This document shows, in pieces, positions 17,397 to 27,179 of a stretch of 64,000 nt of DNA (positions within the stretch are counted from its first letter, which is position 1; each line of letters starts with the position of its first letter). The stretch comes from a virus. The stretch covers positions 1-64,000 of the IMG/VR virus record IMGVR_UViG_3300021088_000010; one strand, written 5' to 3'. The translations under genes and the position numbers were made by a program. Under the pieces are notes generated by a model that was not told the origin of the DNA, ran no database searches, and saw only the letters and a list, made by a program, of their open reading frames with translations.

Positions 17397-18596
17397 ATGG
17401 CCATGTTTGACAATACGAATACTAATCAAGCTAACACTGGTGGGGCCTATCAGACTAATTCTCCTTGGCAGAATAACTTTAGTGGCCAGTTGAATGACAT
17501 GCTGGCTCCTTATAATAATACTATTGGCCAGTATCAGCAGATGGCTAAGCAGTTCCAAAGCCCCTACATGACTATGAGCCCTAATAGTTGGCTGGCTCGT
17601 AATCATCCGCAGGTTGCGGGAGTATTGGATAATGCCTTCTTAACAGGAGCTATGACCCCTGAAGCGCAGGGTCCTGAGGGTGCTGGTGGGGGTATATCCA
17701 GAATGATGCAAGGCTTAATGGGCGGCACACAAGCTCGTCGGCAACAGATGATTCAGTCTGCGATGTTGCCGTATCAAATGGCTGGTGCCCAGTTGGGTGC
17801 GATGGACGTTGCCTCTCAGATTGGTGAGCGGCGAGCTATGGTTCCATTCCGCATGGCTCAGGAACGTAGGTATGATGCTCAGTCTGAGATGTACTATAAT
17901 AGAATGGCTCAGGGAGATCGCTCTAAGACAATGGCGGGAGCTGATCTTACAGACGATAAGGGTGGAACGTGGAGTCGGGTCTTTGATCCCGTTGCAGGAA
18001 GAGTCGATCTAGTTAATCCAGTAACTCAACAGAAGGCCAGTGAACTACCTGCCGATCAACAGCCTGCATTCACTAAAGAACAGCGTAGCCAGCGCATGTC
18101 TGCTCCTGGTGGTTTACTGGGAGAGACTTACGACATGATGAATAGTGCTGATCCTGCTATTGCAGCACGAGGACGCCAGCTTCATCAACAGTACATTCAA
18201 GATCAAAGTGCAATAGCCGGGGCAAGAGCGGGGGGTACTCAAGGAATCACAGAGCCCCCCAAGGACTTCAAATCCTTCGTAATGCAAGAACGTACAGCAG
18301 CCTATGGAGCCCTACCTAAGCTCCAAACAGCTACAGACTTTCAAACTTCTCACCTAACAGATCAAGACTACTGGAAGAATCCTCAGAAAGCTTATGAAGG
18401 TTACGTCAAGCAGTCTCAAGCTTCTAGGCAACAATTAGATGTGGACCTTAGTAAGTATGAGAAGAGTTCTGCCCCCCGTATGGGTGTGAGCTACCAAGAA
18501 TACATGCAAGATCGCAGTAAGTGGGATGGCTCTGCCCCCGAGCCCGCTCCCCCTGCCGTAGCTGGCGGTACAGGCTCTCAGTGGAATCCTAAATAA
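17397..18596 (+). CDS. Internal virion/ejection protein candidate, 399 aa
   Basis: Shine-Dalgarno-like AGGATAA lies before the ATG. The N-terminal 100 residues are Asn/Gln/Tyr/Pro-rich; the middle (about 115-200) is a charged alpha-helical stretch (RRQQMIQSAMLPYQMAGAQLG, then RMAQERRYDAQSEMYYNRMA). The C-terminal part is acidic/basic mixed with a Pro-rich tail (SAPEPAPPAVAGG). It lies between the Met/Gly-rich gene and the 1988-aa gene, the usual place for ejection proteins. The stop overlaps the next ATG (TAATG). Confidence 0.5.
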   Translation: MAMFDNTNTNQANTGGAYQTNSPWQNNFSGQLNDMLAPYNNTIGQYQQMAKQFQSPYMTMSPNSWLARNHPQVAGVLDNAFLTGAMTPEAQGPEGAGGGISRMMQGLMGGTQARRQQMIQSAMLPYQMAGAQLGAMDVASQIGERRAMVPFRMAQERRYDAQSEMYYNRMAQGDRSKTMAGADLTDDKGGTWSRVFDPVAGRVDLVNPVTQQKASELPADQQPAFTKEQRSQRMSAPGGLLGETYDMMNSADPAIAARGRQLHQQYIQDQSAIAGARAGGTQGITEPPKDFKSFVMQERTAAYGALPKLQTATDFQTSHLTDQDYWKNPQKAYEGYVKQSQASRQQLDVDLSKYEKSSAPRMGVSYQEYMQDRSKWDGSAPEPAPPAVAGGTGSQWNPK

Positions 18597-21500
18597 TGCC
18601 CCAAGATAATCAGACACCGCAGCAGATTCCCGGCTCTGACGTTCTTCTCGACACCCTTCGTAGGTCCCGTCTAACTGACGATCAACGTCAGCAGATGTGG
18701 GATGCCTATCATACTCCGGGTGATGAGAAGGCATTCATTGGAGCCATGCGTGGACTTCCAGTGAACGATGACGTTCGCCAGAACCTTTATGATATGCGCT
18801 ATAAGGGCTGGAAGAACGAGCCCACTAACGCACAGGGACCAAAGGCTGCTCAAGCACAGACCGTAGCTAGTCTGGATACTCAGACTCCCGCTAAGGGAGA
18901 TGTGCGTCCGTCAGCTACCGATGTTTTGTCAAAGACCACAGGTATCAGTCCTGCTAGCACTTGGCAGCGGCTTGGTAACGTGGTCGCTCCTTTTATGGAG
19001 CACATGCGTGTCGGTGGAGCAGCGCAAGGTGAAGGTCTAGTAGACCCTGGAGCTGCCGTGTCTTCCCGGCATCCTATCTTAAAGGCTACAGGCGAATTTG
19101 CTGGCGGTCTAACCTCAGCCCCAAATCTAATTCTAGCCGGTGGAAGTGCTGGATTGAGTGAAGCAGCTCCCGTAGTTTCCAAGCTGCTTAATCTCGGTTT
19201 CTCTCAGCAAATGCTAAAAGGGGCTTATGAACGCTATGCTCCCTTTAAGGAAGCCATTGATCGTGGAGATTCTGATGCTGCTTTAGAGCACTTCACTCAT
19301 ATGGTTCTAGGTGGAGCATTCGGCCTCCACTCAGCTACCGAAGGAATGTCTACTGATCCCAAGACCCGCATGGACGTTCGCAAGAACATCGCTACTGAGG
19401 CTAAGCTACGTGGAAATGATCCAGTCCTAAACTCTGCTGTTAGGCAGGCTGCTACACTGCCAGACAAAGCCACCCCACTGGGTCCTATATCTGAAACTGG
19501 TGGTCAGCAATTACACCTTGACTTCACCACTAAAGCTCCTACTGAAGCTCGTGCTCCTCAACATACTGATCTTAACGCCACTAAAGCTGCTGATGCTCCT
19601 CCTAGATATGCTCCTAAGCCCGCTACTGGGACCCCTGGGGGTGGCCCAACTTCTCCTCAAGAACTCGCCCGAGTTGGCGGGCTGGTCTACAAAGGTGAAT
19701 TGTTTCCAGGTGCAGGTGTACACCAGTTTGAGCATCCCGATTATCCCGCGCAAACTATGGCGGTTAAAGAGAGTGATATTCCCAGTAAGTTAGGTGCTGC
19801 GGTAGACTACCTGCGTGGCCGTATGCAGGAGAAGCTGGATCAGAAGCCTATTGTATCGGAGGCACCAAAGCCTGTTCAACGGGATATCCCTACTCTTATT
19901 CAGCAGTTACACGGAAACTTTGATCGTATAGCTGACTTGAACAGGCAACGAGACGCTGCTGAGTCCGATCAACTAGCAGATGAGATAGGCAGGAAACACC
20001 AAGATCAGGAAGCTTCAGTAAGGTCTATACTTGCGGGGGACATGGCGAGGTGGTCTAATAAGGACGTAGCCACGTTTAGGGATAGTGCGACAACTGAGGC
20101 TCAGAGGCTTGAGGCTCAGGCGAAAGCTATTCAAGACCTGACGGAAGCTACGGTTAAGAACCGTGGCGTTAAGAAAGAGATTGCTGACCTGCGTTCGCAG
20201 GGTGGGCCACTTAGGTACATAGTTGATCCTGAGACTGGTGAGCGTGTTTCAGTCAAGCCTGACTCGCCCGCTGGGCGTGGAGCTAGGTCTGTATTCGATG
20301 AATTACAGGGCCGGGTTCCTACTAGTGAGTTTAGTTCTATTGAAGTACACGGTAAGCCTGAAGGTGTGTCTGATAAAGAGTGGGGCGACCATGTTACTAA
20401 ACTTCAAGAGGAGCGGGTTGGTCTCAAGCGTAAGATTTCTGATGCTGTCACTGTTGCTTCTGATACTGGGTCATCTATAGCTGAGGCTGGAATAGAGGAG
20501 CACGTTGCTAGGTTGAAAGAGATTGAGGGTTTACTGGGGAAGTATCAGGAACCTGCTGAGACTGGACGTAGGCCGAATCTTGCCCCTGAGTTAGATGAGC
20601 AGGGAGCTATCAAGGCTCCTGAACCCTTGAAGTCTTGGACTCTTGAACGTGCGCGATTGGCGCTTGGCGCTAAGGTTAAGCAGATTCCTACCGATGAGGA
20701 GTTCTTTCAGCACGCTGACTTGAGGAACGAGAAGGGCCGTTTGTTTCGCAGTGTGGCCGATGTTGCAGATGGGGTGCTGAAAGATAGAAAGCGTGGGGGT
20801 CAGGCAGGGGTGTTGGGGGAAGGTGCATTAAAAGGGCAAGTCAAGCAGGTTTCTTTAGCGGATCGTGTACCCTCTGACGATGAAATAATGCGGCGTGCCA
20901 ATGCCGCGAAGATTTATGCTCGGGAACTTAGTGATGACTTTAGAATGGGTGTAGCGGGATTCTTATCCAGAGATGGTCGTATTGGAATTGACTCTGGGAA
21001 CATGATGCACGATGATGTAGCGCAGACTGTACTCCCTGAATTAGTCATACCTAAAGCCTCAAAGGGAGGCTTCACTGATAGTGGAAGTCCTCTACGAGCC
21101 ATGCTTGAGAAGGGCTGGATTAGAAAAGCCTCTCCTGTGGACTATGAGACATGGGCAGCAGACTCTCGGGCATTGAAGACCATTGAAACGGATATGCTAC
21201 GAAATGGTAAGTACGGGCAGAAGGTGAGTATTGATGTCCGAAAAGCTGTTGGCAACTACGTAGGTTTAACCATTGAACAAGGTTGGGATGAAAAGTACAG
21301 CAACCTTGAGGATGCAGTTAATGCAGCTAAGCGCCGTCAAGGTTGGGGTCCTGAACAAGGTGCTATCTCTGGGGCTAGACTGGCTACTGGTGGTACAGTT
21401 GGTGGAATTGTCGGCTCTCTGGTAGGCGCTCATCTTGGACATCCATATGAAGGGGCCGCAATTGGTTGGGGACTTGGTTTCGTCACTCCAGCTATTGCGG

Positions 21501-24500
21501 ATCATCCCTTAATGTGGAACCGCTTGAATTCTATTCGCCCGGCCATCACCAGTATGGGTATTAGTGTAGCTGATTGGTTGAAGGGTCCTGTTCAGGATAA
21601 GTCTGTGTTACGTGACATGGATACTATTCGAGACGCTCAGCAACGTGATCTCAAGGGGCCAGCACGCAGCTTTGTTAATCGTGTCGCGCAGCTTCCCGGC
21701 GACGTGTACGCTAAGATGTTTGATAAATTCGCTTTCATTAATGACCGTCCGGGTGCTGTGCAAAACTTCCTGATGAAATTTGATCCTCGGGGTGCTGCAT
21801 TTAGGGACCTACGAGGAAAGCTAGATATTGAGAACTCCCCTTACGTTAGCGCATGGTTAGCGGCTGGTGGTGGTGGAGGTATGGCCGAAGCTCATCTGCT
21901 TGACTATAAGAATATTATTAAAGATGCTCAGTCAAATAAGATGGGCGAGCACCTCAACGACTACTTGAACCTCCGTGGCTATCAGCGTGTATATGATGTA
22001 ATGCAAGAACGAATACAGGAAGCCGATGATGCTATTAATAAAGCTCAGCAAGCTTTGCAAACGCCTAAGCTTCCTGTAGAAGTTGAGGCGGGAATTCGCA
22101 AGGCATTGCGAGAGGCCAAAGCTGAAAAGCAGGAAGTAATTGACAGACTGACCAGTAAGACTTTAGTACCACAACCCTACGACCCCCCTAAGATTGCTGC
22201 TGACCTAGCTCAGATGCAGGCTCAGCTTGGCCCTAAGTTCAATGACGTGAAGATGCTTGCTGATCGTGTGTTTGGCTTGAATCGTAAAGCACTCGATATG
22301 GTTCACGACGCAGGAATTATTGGGGATGCGGAGTATCAGAAGTACACGGGACGCGGTAATGAATACATCCCAATGCACAGAATTCTCGAACAGGTTGCAG
22401 ACAATACTGGTCGAACAAGTGGAAAAGGTTCCCCACTATATCTTCGACAACAGAATGTTATTAAAGCTCTTATGGGTTCTGACCGTATTAACAGGGACCC
22501 CATTACTGCTTCTGCCGATGCTAATAGAGAAGCCATCCGTGAAGTTATCCGTAACGGAGTCATCAAAGACTACCTAAAGGTAGCTGTTGCTGATCCGCAA
22601 GGGGTGGGTTCCCTTTTCAAACCTGTCAAGAGTGGATACAAAGCGGGACCAGATGAAGGTCTTGTCGGTGTGTATGATAACGGGCAACAGCATACGTTTG
22701 CTACTCCAGCTTGGCTCTCTGAGTCCCTGAAGGATGTGTCTCCATCTAGTCTAGATGTTATTGGTAAAGGTCCCTTACAATACTTTAGTCAGCTACTCCG
22801 CAAGGGCGCGACGATGGGTAACTTGGCGTGGTCGATACCTAATGCTCTTAGACATTTCGGGGACATGGCCATTATGTCTGATGCTGGACTGAAGGACATT
22901 CGCACCCTGCCAAAGGATGCGGCTGGCCTCATGCGGGAGTGGACTAAGGCTGTGTATGGCTCAGTTACTCACGACGGAAGCTGGCAAGAGTACATGCGCT
23001 CTGGTGCTGCGTACTCTACTTTACAGCGCATGATCTCACCTGAGATGGCGCTTGATCTAAAGACACTTGGCTTTGGACAGAAGATTGTTAAGGGTAGATT
23101 TATTGACGTAGTGCAGGACTTCAACGCAGCAGTTGAAGATGCCACGAAGATGACCACGTTCCAACGATTGAGGCAGGCTGGATACACAGAGAAGGCTGCC
23201 GCGTGGGAAACAAGAAGGTACGGGGGTGGACCAGACTTCGCTAAGCAGGGGAACTTGACCCCAGCTATTAACCTAGTCTCAATGTTCTTTAACGCTCACC
23301 TTCAGTATGTGTCGAGGGTGTTCGCTCGGGCTGCGGAGAATCCGGCAAGGGTTGGAGTAGCTCTTGCTGCGATAACTGGGATGGCGATGGCTCTGAATGA
23401 GCACAATGTTCAGCAGAAAGATGAGAAAGGTAATCTTTTGCTTCGGAAAGTGCCTTATACTGACCGTGAGAATAACTTTGTTGTCTTGACGGGGGACACA
23501 TACCAGTCATCTTCGGGCGCAACACTTCCAGTGTACTACAAAGTTCCAAAACCATCTTTTGTAAAGTTCTTGTATAATCCAATAGAGAACATGTTAAACA
23601 AGGTTGCGGGCCATGAGGAACGTAGTGGCGTACAGCTTGGGCTTCAAGCCGTGAGTAACTTATCTCCAGGTCAGATGGACCTTCAACAAAGCGAGATTGG
23701 GAAATCTGCTGTTCGGGGTGCTGTCTCGTCATTAAATCCCGTGATACGGGCTCCTCTCGAAGAAACTATGAACTACAAGACTACTGGAACAGGTGGACCT
23801 ATAGTTCCCGGTCGGGAACAGAATATTGATCCTCAGTTTCAGTATGGACCTGGGACAAGCCCGATGGCTCAGCAGATGGGACAGGGTGGAGTCCGAGGTG
23901 CTGTAGCAGGCGGGGCTGAAGGTGCATCAATAGGTTATCTACTCGCAGGCAATAAAGGTGCGGCAATTGGTGGTGCATTGGGTAGTATAACTGGCTCATT
24001 CGGAGTGTCTCCTCGTAGGGCTGAGCATGTAATAGACACAACCACAGCAGGTGTTGGTCGCATGGCAACAGGCTTTGTTGATCCCTTCATTGCTGCTGTG
24101 AAGCAGACTCACATGGAGGGACCGGAGAAGCTCGCCAATACTCCTGTGGCTGGACCTATCCTTGGGCGCTTTGTGTCTACCAGCATTGACCAGCAGGAAC
24201 AGTCACTGCAGTACCAGTTCTACAAGGATGCCCAAGCCGCTCAGCAACCTATGCAGACCATTGAGTTCTTAAAGAAGAATCACCCAGAGCAAATCCCCGC
24301 TTACATTGAAAGCCACAAGGACGATCTCTGGAAGGCCCAAGTTGCTACACAGATGCAGAGCAGGCTAGGCCAAGTAATGAACACCCAAAAAGCTATCAAG
24401 CAGAATCAGCAGATGTCAGACAAGGATCGCTCTGAAGCTCTTAAGAACTTGCATGAAGTAAAGATGCAGGTGCTCAGGGTGTTCGCGGGTGTGCTACGTC

Positions 24501-24562
24501 CAACTCCTCAGGTTGGTCAGGCAAAGGCATTTTACGGGGAAGGTCAAGGCAACGCCCGTTAA
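18596..24562 (+). CDS. Giant internal virion protein (polyvalent/ejection type), 1988 aa
   Basis: The largest gene of the window. N-terminal polar region (1-170), then long charged helical regions (about 400-680). Two glycine-zipper tracts lie near residues 921-950 (ATGGTVGGIVGSLVGAHLG) and 1762-1805 (GAVAGGAEGASIGYLLAG). Near 1540-1600 a segment with GGGPDFAKQGNLTPAINLVSMFF and a following ARAAENPARVGVALA resembles the LPD38-type domain of polyvalent proteins. I see no lytic transglycosylase motif and no RNA polymerase motif, so it is not an obvious N4-type virion RNAP. It is probably ejected with the DNA. Confidence 0.6.
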   Translation: MPQDNQTPQQIPGSDVLLDTLRRSRLTDDQRQQMWDAYHTPGDEKAFIGAMRGLPVNDDVRQNLYDMRYKGWKNEPTNAQGPKAAQAQTVASLDTQTPAKGDVRPSATDVLSKTTGISPASTWQRLGNVVAPFMEHMRVGGAAQGEGLVDPGAAVSSRHPILKATGEFAGGLTSAPNLILAGGSAGLSEAAPVVSKLLNLGFSQQMLKGAYERYAPFKEAIDRGDSDAALEHFTHMVLGGAFGLHSATEGMSTDPKTRMDVRKNIATEAKLRGNDPVLNSAVRQAATLPDKATPLGPISETGGQQLHLDFTTKAPTEARAPQHTDLNATKAADAPPRYAPKPATGTPGGGPTSPQELARVGGLVYKGELFPGAGVHQFEHPDYPAQTMAVKESDIPSKLGAAVDYLRGRMQEKLDQKPIVSEAPKPVQRDIPTLIQQLHGNFDRIADLNRQRDAAESDQLADEIGRKHQDQEASVRSILAGDMARWSNKDVATFRDSATTEAQRLEAQAKAIQDLTEATVKNRGVKKEIADLRSQGGPLRYIVDPETGERVSVKPDSPAGRGARSVFDELQGRVPTSEFSSIEVHGKPEGVSDKEWGDHVTKLQEERVGLKRKISDAVTVASDTGSSIAEAGIEEHVARLKEIEGLLGKYQEPAETGRRPNLAPELDEQGAIKAPEPLKSWTLERARLALGAKVKQIPTDEEFFQHADLRNEKGRLFRSVADVADGVLKDRKRGGQAGVLGEGALKGQVKQVSLADRVPSDDEIMRRANAAKIYARELSDDFRMGVAGFLSRDGRIGIDSGNMMHDDVAQTVLPELVIPKASKGGFTDSGSPLRAMLEKGWIRKASPVDYETWAADSRALKTIETDMLRNGKYGQKVSIDVRKAVGNYVGLTIEQGWDEKYSNLEDAVNAAKRRQGWGPEQGAISGARLATGGTVGGIVGSLVGAHLGHPYEGAAIGWGLGFVTPAIADHPLMWNRLNSIRPAITSMGISVADWLKGPVQDKSVLRDMDTIRDAQQRDLKGPARSFVNRVAQLPGDVYAKMFDKFAFINDRPGAVQNFLMKFDPRGAAFRDLRGKLDIENSPYVSAWLAAGGGGGMAEAHLLDYKNIIKDAQSNKMGEHLNDYLNLRGYQRVYDVMQERIQEADDAINKAQQALQTPKLPVEVEAGIRKALREAKAEKQEVIDRLTSKTLVPQPYDPPKIAADLAQMQAQLGPKFNDVKMLADRVFGLNRKALDMVHDAGIIGDAEYQKYTGRGNEYIPMHRILEQVADNTGRTSGKGSPLYLRQQNVIKALMGSDRINRDPITASADANREAIREVIRNGVIKDYLKVAVADPQGVGSLFKPVKSGYKAGPDEGLVGVYDNGQQHTFATPAWLSESLKDVSPSSLDVIGKGPLQYFSQLLRKGATMGNLAWSIPNALRHFGDMAIMSDAGLKDIRTLPKDAAGLMREWTKAVYGSVTHDGSWQEYMRSGAAYSTLQRMISPEMALDLKTLGFGQKIVKGRFIDVVQDFNAAVEDATKMTTFQRLRQAGYTEKAAAWETRRYGGGPDFAKQGNLTPAINLVSMFFNAHLQYVSRVFARAAENPARVGVALAAITGMAMALNEHNVQQKDEKGNLLLRKVPYTDRENNFVVLTGDTYQSSSGATLPVYYKVPKPSFVKFLYNPIENMLNKVAGHEERSGVQLGLQAVSNLSPGQMDLQQSEIGKSAVRGAVSSLNPVIRAPLEETMNYKTTGTGGPIVPGREQNIDPQFQYGPGTSPMAQQMGQGGVRGAVAGGAEGASIGYLLAGNKGAAIGGALGSITGSFGVSPRRAEHVIDTTTAGVGRMATGFVDPFIAAVKQTHMEGPEKLANTPVAGPILGRFVSTSIDQQEQSLQYQFYKDAQAAQQPMQTIEFLKKNHPEQIPAYIESHKDDLWKAQVATQMQSRLGQVMNTQKAIKQNQQMSDKDRSEALKNLHEVKMQVLRVFAGVLRPTPQVGQAKAFYGEGQGNAR

Positions 24563-24577
24563 CTAGAGGGTACCAAA

Positions 24578-25297
24578 ATGACAAAAATAAAGCCCCGATT
24601 TCCCGTTCGTGAGTTTCTAGGGAAGTTCGAGGCTTGGCTATTAGTTATGAAGGGCGGCCACGTCATGCGTTGCTATGACGGTGTGCTAGAGCGTTTGTTT
24701 GAGATGTTCCCAAAACGCACAGGTATAGAACAGTTCGTCAGCATGGACATAGGGGACTATGTTGCCGTTCGTACCAAGCAGGGTGCAGCCCAGCTAAGTC
24801 TCAATCACGAACTCAGTATGTTAAGCAACTTCTTCAAGTGGTGTCAAGAGGATCAGCACCTAAAGGTCTATAACCCTGCCAAGATATACATAGGTCACTG
24901 GAAAACTGAGAAGGTCCCCAACCACAAAATCTTTACGCTCGACAAACTCAACCGGCTTCTTGATGCTGTGCCGTTGAAAGAGAAGAGAATAATCTTGAGC
25001 GTGATTCAGGGAGGCGAGTGTCCCCGGTACCGGGCAGGTAATGTAATCAGGGAAGCTGCAAAGCAACTTGGCTTTGAGGGCTTTAGTATGGGAGCCCTGA
25101 AGCGTGCGAGTAAAAACAGGTTGGGAAGGGAGATTATAGAGTACTACTGCCGTCAAGTTAGCAATACCTTGCCTCCTGAAGCCCAATGCTATGGCGACAC
25201 CCTCGCTACAGTCCAGCGAGCGGCCCCTAATGAACGGCCCGCGATCTGCGACAGTTACAACTACCCTCTTATTTGTAACGGGATTAATCAACAGTAG
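24578..25297 (+). pseudogene. Truncated tyrosine-recombinase-like ORF
   Basis: 239 codons. Residues about 8-105 look like a SAM-like core-binding domain of phage integrases (REFLGKFEAWL...HELSMLSNFFKWCQEDQ...VYNP). FTLDKLNRLLDAVP (119-132) resembles the start of a catalytic domain. The following sequence then jumps to a short late part (NVIREAAKQLGFEGFSMGALKRA, about 155-177). The box I Arg, the HxLR motif and the catalytic Tyr are not found, so strand-transfer activity is unlikely. From about residue 184 the frame is antisense to the RlpA gene. Could alternatively be an intact unknown DNA-binding protein. Confidence 0.45.
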
Positions 25298-25522
25298 CTT
25301 AGTCCCGAAGGGGAGAGTCTTATGAGCTACAGTCATTGCCAGCTTATCGTAATGTTTGCCGTTAGCCATGACCTTACCCGACTCGTCGCCGTACCAGCTT
25401 GATACCACCCCGAAAGGGGTCCTAGAACTTAAATCCGTCGCCTTGGCTGTCGGGGTCAAGGTTAGCATAAAAGGCATCAAGACCAGCCCAGTCAGTATCG
25501 CTCTCTTTCTCCATGTAATCAA
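24860..25522 (-). CDS. RlpA-like lytic transglycosylase, secreted
   Basis: The start is TTG at 25522, with GGAGG 6 bases upstream. An N-terminal signal peptide (residues about 1-28, a hydrophobic core after WRKRA) is followed by a double-psi beta-barrel domain (about 37-130). Its motifs SSWYGDESGKVMANGKHY, MTVAHKTLPFGTKLLLIN and VTVADRGPFIRGRSLD match RlpA. RlpA proteins act on naked glycan strands of peptidoglycan. The last 90 residues (131-220) do not fit the family and are antisense to the integrase-like ORF, so the native stop seems lost. The gene overlaps the dNMP kinase gene by 101 bp. Confidence 0.8.
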   Translation of the reverse strand: MITWRKRAILTGLVLMPFMLTLTPTAKATDLSSRTPFGVVSSWYGDESGKVMANGKHYDKLAMTVAHKTLPFGTKLLLINPVTNKRVVVTVADRGPFIRGRSLDCSEGVAIALGFRRQGIANLTAVVLYNLPSQPVFTRTLQGSHTKALKAKLLCSFPDYITCPVPGTLASLNHAQDYSLLFQRHSIKKPVEFVERKDFVVGDLLSFPVTYVYLGRVIDL

Positions 25523-26102
25523 TGTAGTCCTCCGGTTTGGATATCAGATTGTAGACCCCGATACTCTTTGCCTTCAGACCCTTTAAGTCTCCATCCTTTA
25601 CTGCTATGATATAATCCCAATCCTCATATTCATCTAAAGCTATTTCACTAGGATGATTCGGGTCACGGCCCGGATCAATATACTGAGTTCCATCTGCATT
25701 ATGACGGCGGACTTCAACCATGAAGCCGCCGTTTTCCTTTATCCACTGAGCCTCATTGATAAATCTAACGTCCGTAATAACCGCAGCCTCAGGCTGTTGA
25801 GCAACTATTTTCTCCGCTACTTTATCAACCCAGAAGTTCTCGTCAAGTTCTCGAAACTCCATCCCAACCATCTGCAAAATAGGGGAGCATCCATAGATGG
25901 GATCATCTTTCCAAGCAGGGAGTTGCTTTGTGGAGTTGCGTAGCTGCCATCGAGGAACTAATTCATCGTGATGTTCTTTGCAATATAACTTCAACTCATC
26001 TGCAAAAGCAAAAATTTTAATAGCAGGATTTACCTGCTTCATATAGTTCGCAACAAAGTTCTTGCCTTGACGTGCTTTGTGACCCAAGCCAATAAGAATC
26101 AT
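25422..26102 (-). CDS. Deoxynucleoside monophosphate kinase
   Basis: 226 residues with the layout of T4 gp1-like dNMP kinases: an N-terminal P-loop (LIGLGHKARQGKNFVANYM), a central LQMVGMEFRELDENFWVDK segment, ITDVRFINEAQWIKENGG (about 115-132) and RRHNADGTQYIDPGRDP. The enzyme phosphorylates dNMPs to dNDPs for DNA synthesis. The P-loop ends in GKN instead of GKT/GKS/GKD, which is unusual and could lower activity. The ATG overlaps the nucleotidase stop (ATGA). Confidence 0.8.
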   Translation of the reverse strand: MILIGLGHKARQGKNFVANYMKQVNPAIKIFAFADELKLYCKEHHDELVPRWQLRNSTKQLPAWKDDPIYGCSPILQMVGMEFRELDENFWVDKVAEKIVAQQPEAAVITDVRFINEAQWIKENGGFMVEVRRHNADGTQYIDPGRDPNHPSEIALDEYEDWDYIIAVKDGDLKGLKAKSIGVYNLISKPEDYIDYMEKESDTDWAGLDAFYANLDPDSQGDGFKF

Positions 26103-26674
26103 TGAGCCTCCAAAATTAGTTTTGCAAAGTCGTTGAAGCTAAGAACAGCAGGTGCTTGACAGAATTCTTGGTTGTAGGTAGTACGAAGAATATAAGTACC
26201 ACCGGGACATTTTGGATAGACCTCACTCACATTCTTCGGTCTATCATCAATGAAAGCGTTTAGCTTCAGCCCTTCGGCTACGGGACCTTTGTTATCTGAT
26301 ATGATAACATTCGTGTAGACAATTCCAAAGGTCCTCTTGAGCCACACCTTAGTCTGATCTTCAACAGGCATACCCATACCATCTTTGCGGTTAGTGATAA
26401 AGATCACACGATGCTTCTCACAGAGTTGAGAAAGTAGATCAGTCTTAGGTAATGGTTCATGTCCTAGCCACCAGTTAGGTATAGTGTCTATCCTATTCCA
26501 GAACTGTCGCTCCTCTTGAGCATTGATCCCTAAGGATTCAAATGCCCACGTAGTCTGAACTAGCTTATCGTCTGGACGCCCATTGAACATCTGCTTCATC
26601 AGCTTACGCGCAGCACTGGTAAAGTCAGCGAGGACACCATCAACGTCCACCCCGATGTTAAGCCTTCTTTCCAT
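26099..26674 (-). CDS. 5'(3')-deoxyribonucleotidase, HAD family
   Basis: Start chosen at ATG 26674, 6 bases after GGAGG; an in-frame TTG lies 6 bases earlier. The 191-residue protein carries the HAD nucleophile motif DVDGVLADF near the N-terminus, the cap-like segment WNRIDTIPNWW, motif II region VIFITNRKD (Thr/Ser-containing loop) and the acidic motif LNAFIDDRPKN near 140. This family dephosphorylates deoxynucleoside monophosphates such as dUMP and dTMP. It adjoins the dNMP kinase, pointing to nucleotide-pool control during replication. Confidence 0.85.
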   Translation of the reverse strand: MERRLNIGVDVDGVLADFTSAARKLMKQMFNGRPDDKLVQTTWAFESLGINAQEERQFWNRIDTIPNWWLGHEPLPKTDLLSQLCEKHRVIFITNRKDGMGMPVEDQTKVWLKRTFGIVYTNVIISDNKGPVAEGLKLNAFIDDRPKNVSEVYPKCPGGTYILRTTYNQEFCQAPAVLSFNDFAKLILEAQ

Positions 26675-27179
26675 AGTCAACCTCCAGATAAGCTATAGCT
26701 TTAGTCAAAGCAGGAATAGATTCTTTGAGTAAGCCTATTGCACGATTACAGGGACCACAAAGGAGACCTCGCACAATCTTAGTTCCCTTTATGTGATCTA
26801 CGTGAAAGTCCTTTGTAATATCTCTACCACAAATCTTACAGAAACCTTCTTGCTCTTTTAATAACCCTTGAGCATCTTCAGGTTCTAAATTATAGTCGTG
26901 TCTTAGTTTTGTCTCACGGCCTTTACGCATAAGATAGGCACGGAACTCTGGATCAGAATGATACCTTTTCTTTCGCCGTGCTATTGTCTTTTGATTCTTA
27001 ATCCACCTTTTATCCGCTGACATAGCAGCGTGCCATTTACGACGATCTGCATTGTAGCAGTTTTTGCATTCAGGACGAACGCCCAACTTAAATCTGTCAT
27101 CCTTCACAAAGTTATCTAAAGAACCTATAAAGGAACAACGAGAACAAGATTTACTTTCCGCTGTAGATATTTCCGCCAT
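26658..27179 (-). CDS. HNH/endonuclease VII-like homing endonuclease
   Basis: Start taken at ATG 27179 (173 residues); upstream in-frame codons to 27236 are possible. Two zinc-knuckle pairs flank a basic helical linker: CSRCSF (about 13-16) and ECKNCYN, then CKICGRDI, DHIKGTKIVRGLLCGPCN and AIGLLKES. This is the recombination endonuclease VII-type signature, shared with the product of 11943..12362. The 5' end overlaps the last 29 bases of the phosphoesterase gene, so it has invaded that gene's 3' end. It is followed by the nucleotidase gene. Confidence 0.85.
   Translation of the reverse strand: MAEISTAESKSCSRCSFIGSLDNFVKDDRFKLGVRPECKNCYNADRRKWHAAMSADKRWIKNQKTIARRKKRYHSDPEFRAYLMRKGRETKLRHDYNLEPEDAQGLLKEQEGFCKICGRDITKDFHVDHIKGTKIVRGLLCGPCNRAIGLLKESIPALTKAIAYLEVDYGKKA

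Noticed and set aside
18596-24562. Virion RNA polymerase as in phage N4
   Set aside because: The capsid is N4-gp56-like, but the giant protein shows none of the T7-type RNAP motifs, and 1988 residues is shorter than N4 vRNAP.
24578-25297. Functional integrase and lysogeny module
   Set aside because: The box I Arg, HxLR and catalytic Tyr are missing, no repressor or attachment site was seen, and the frame ends antisense to the RlpA gene.
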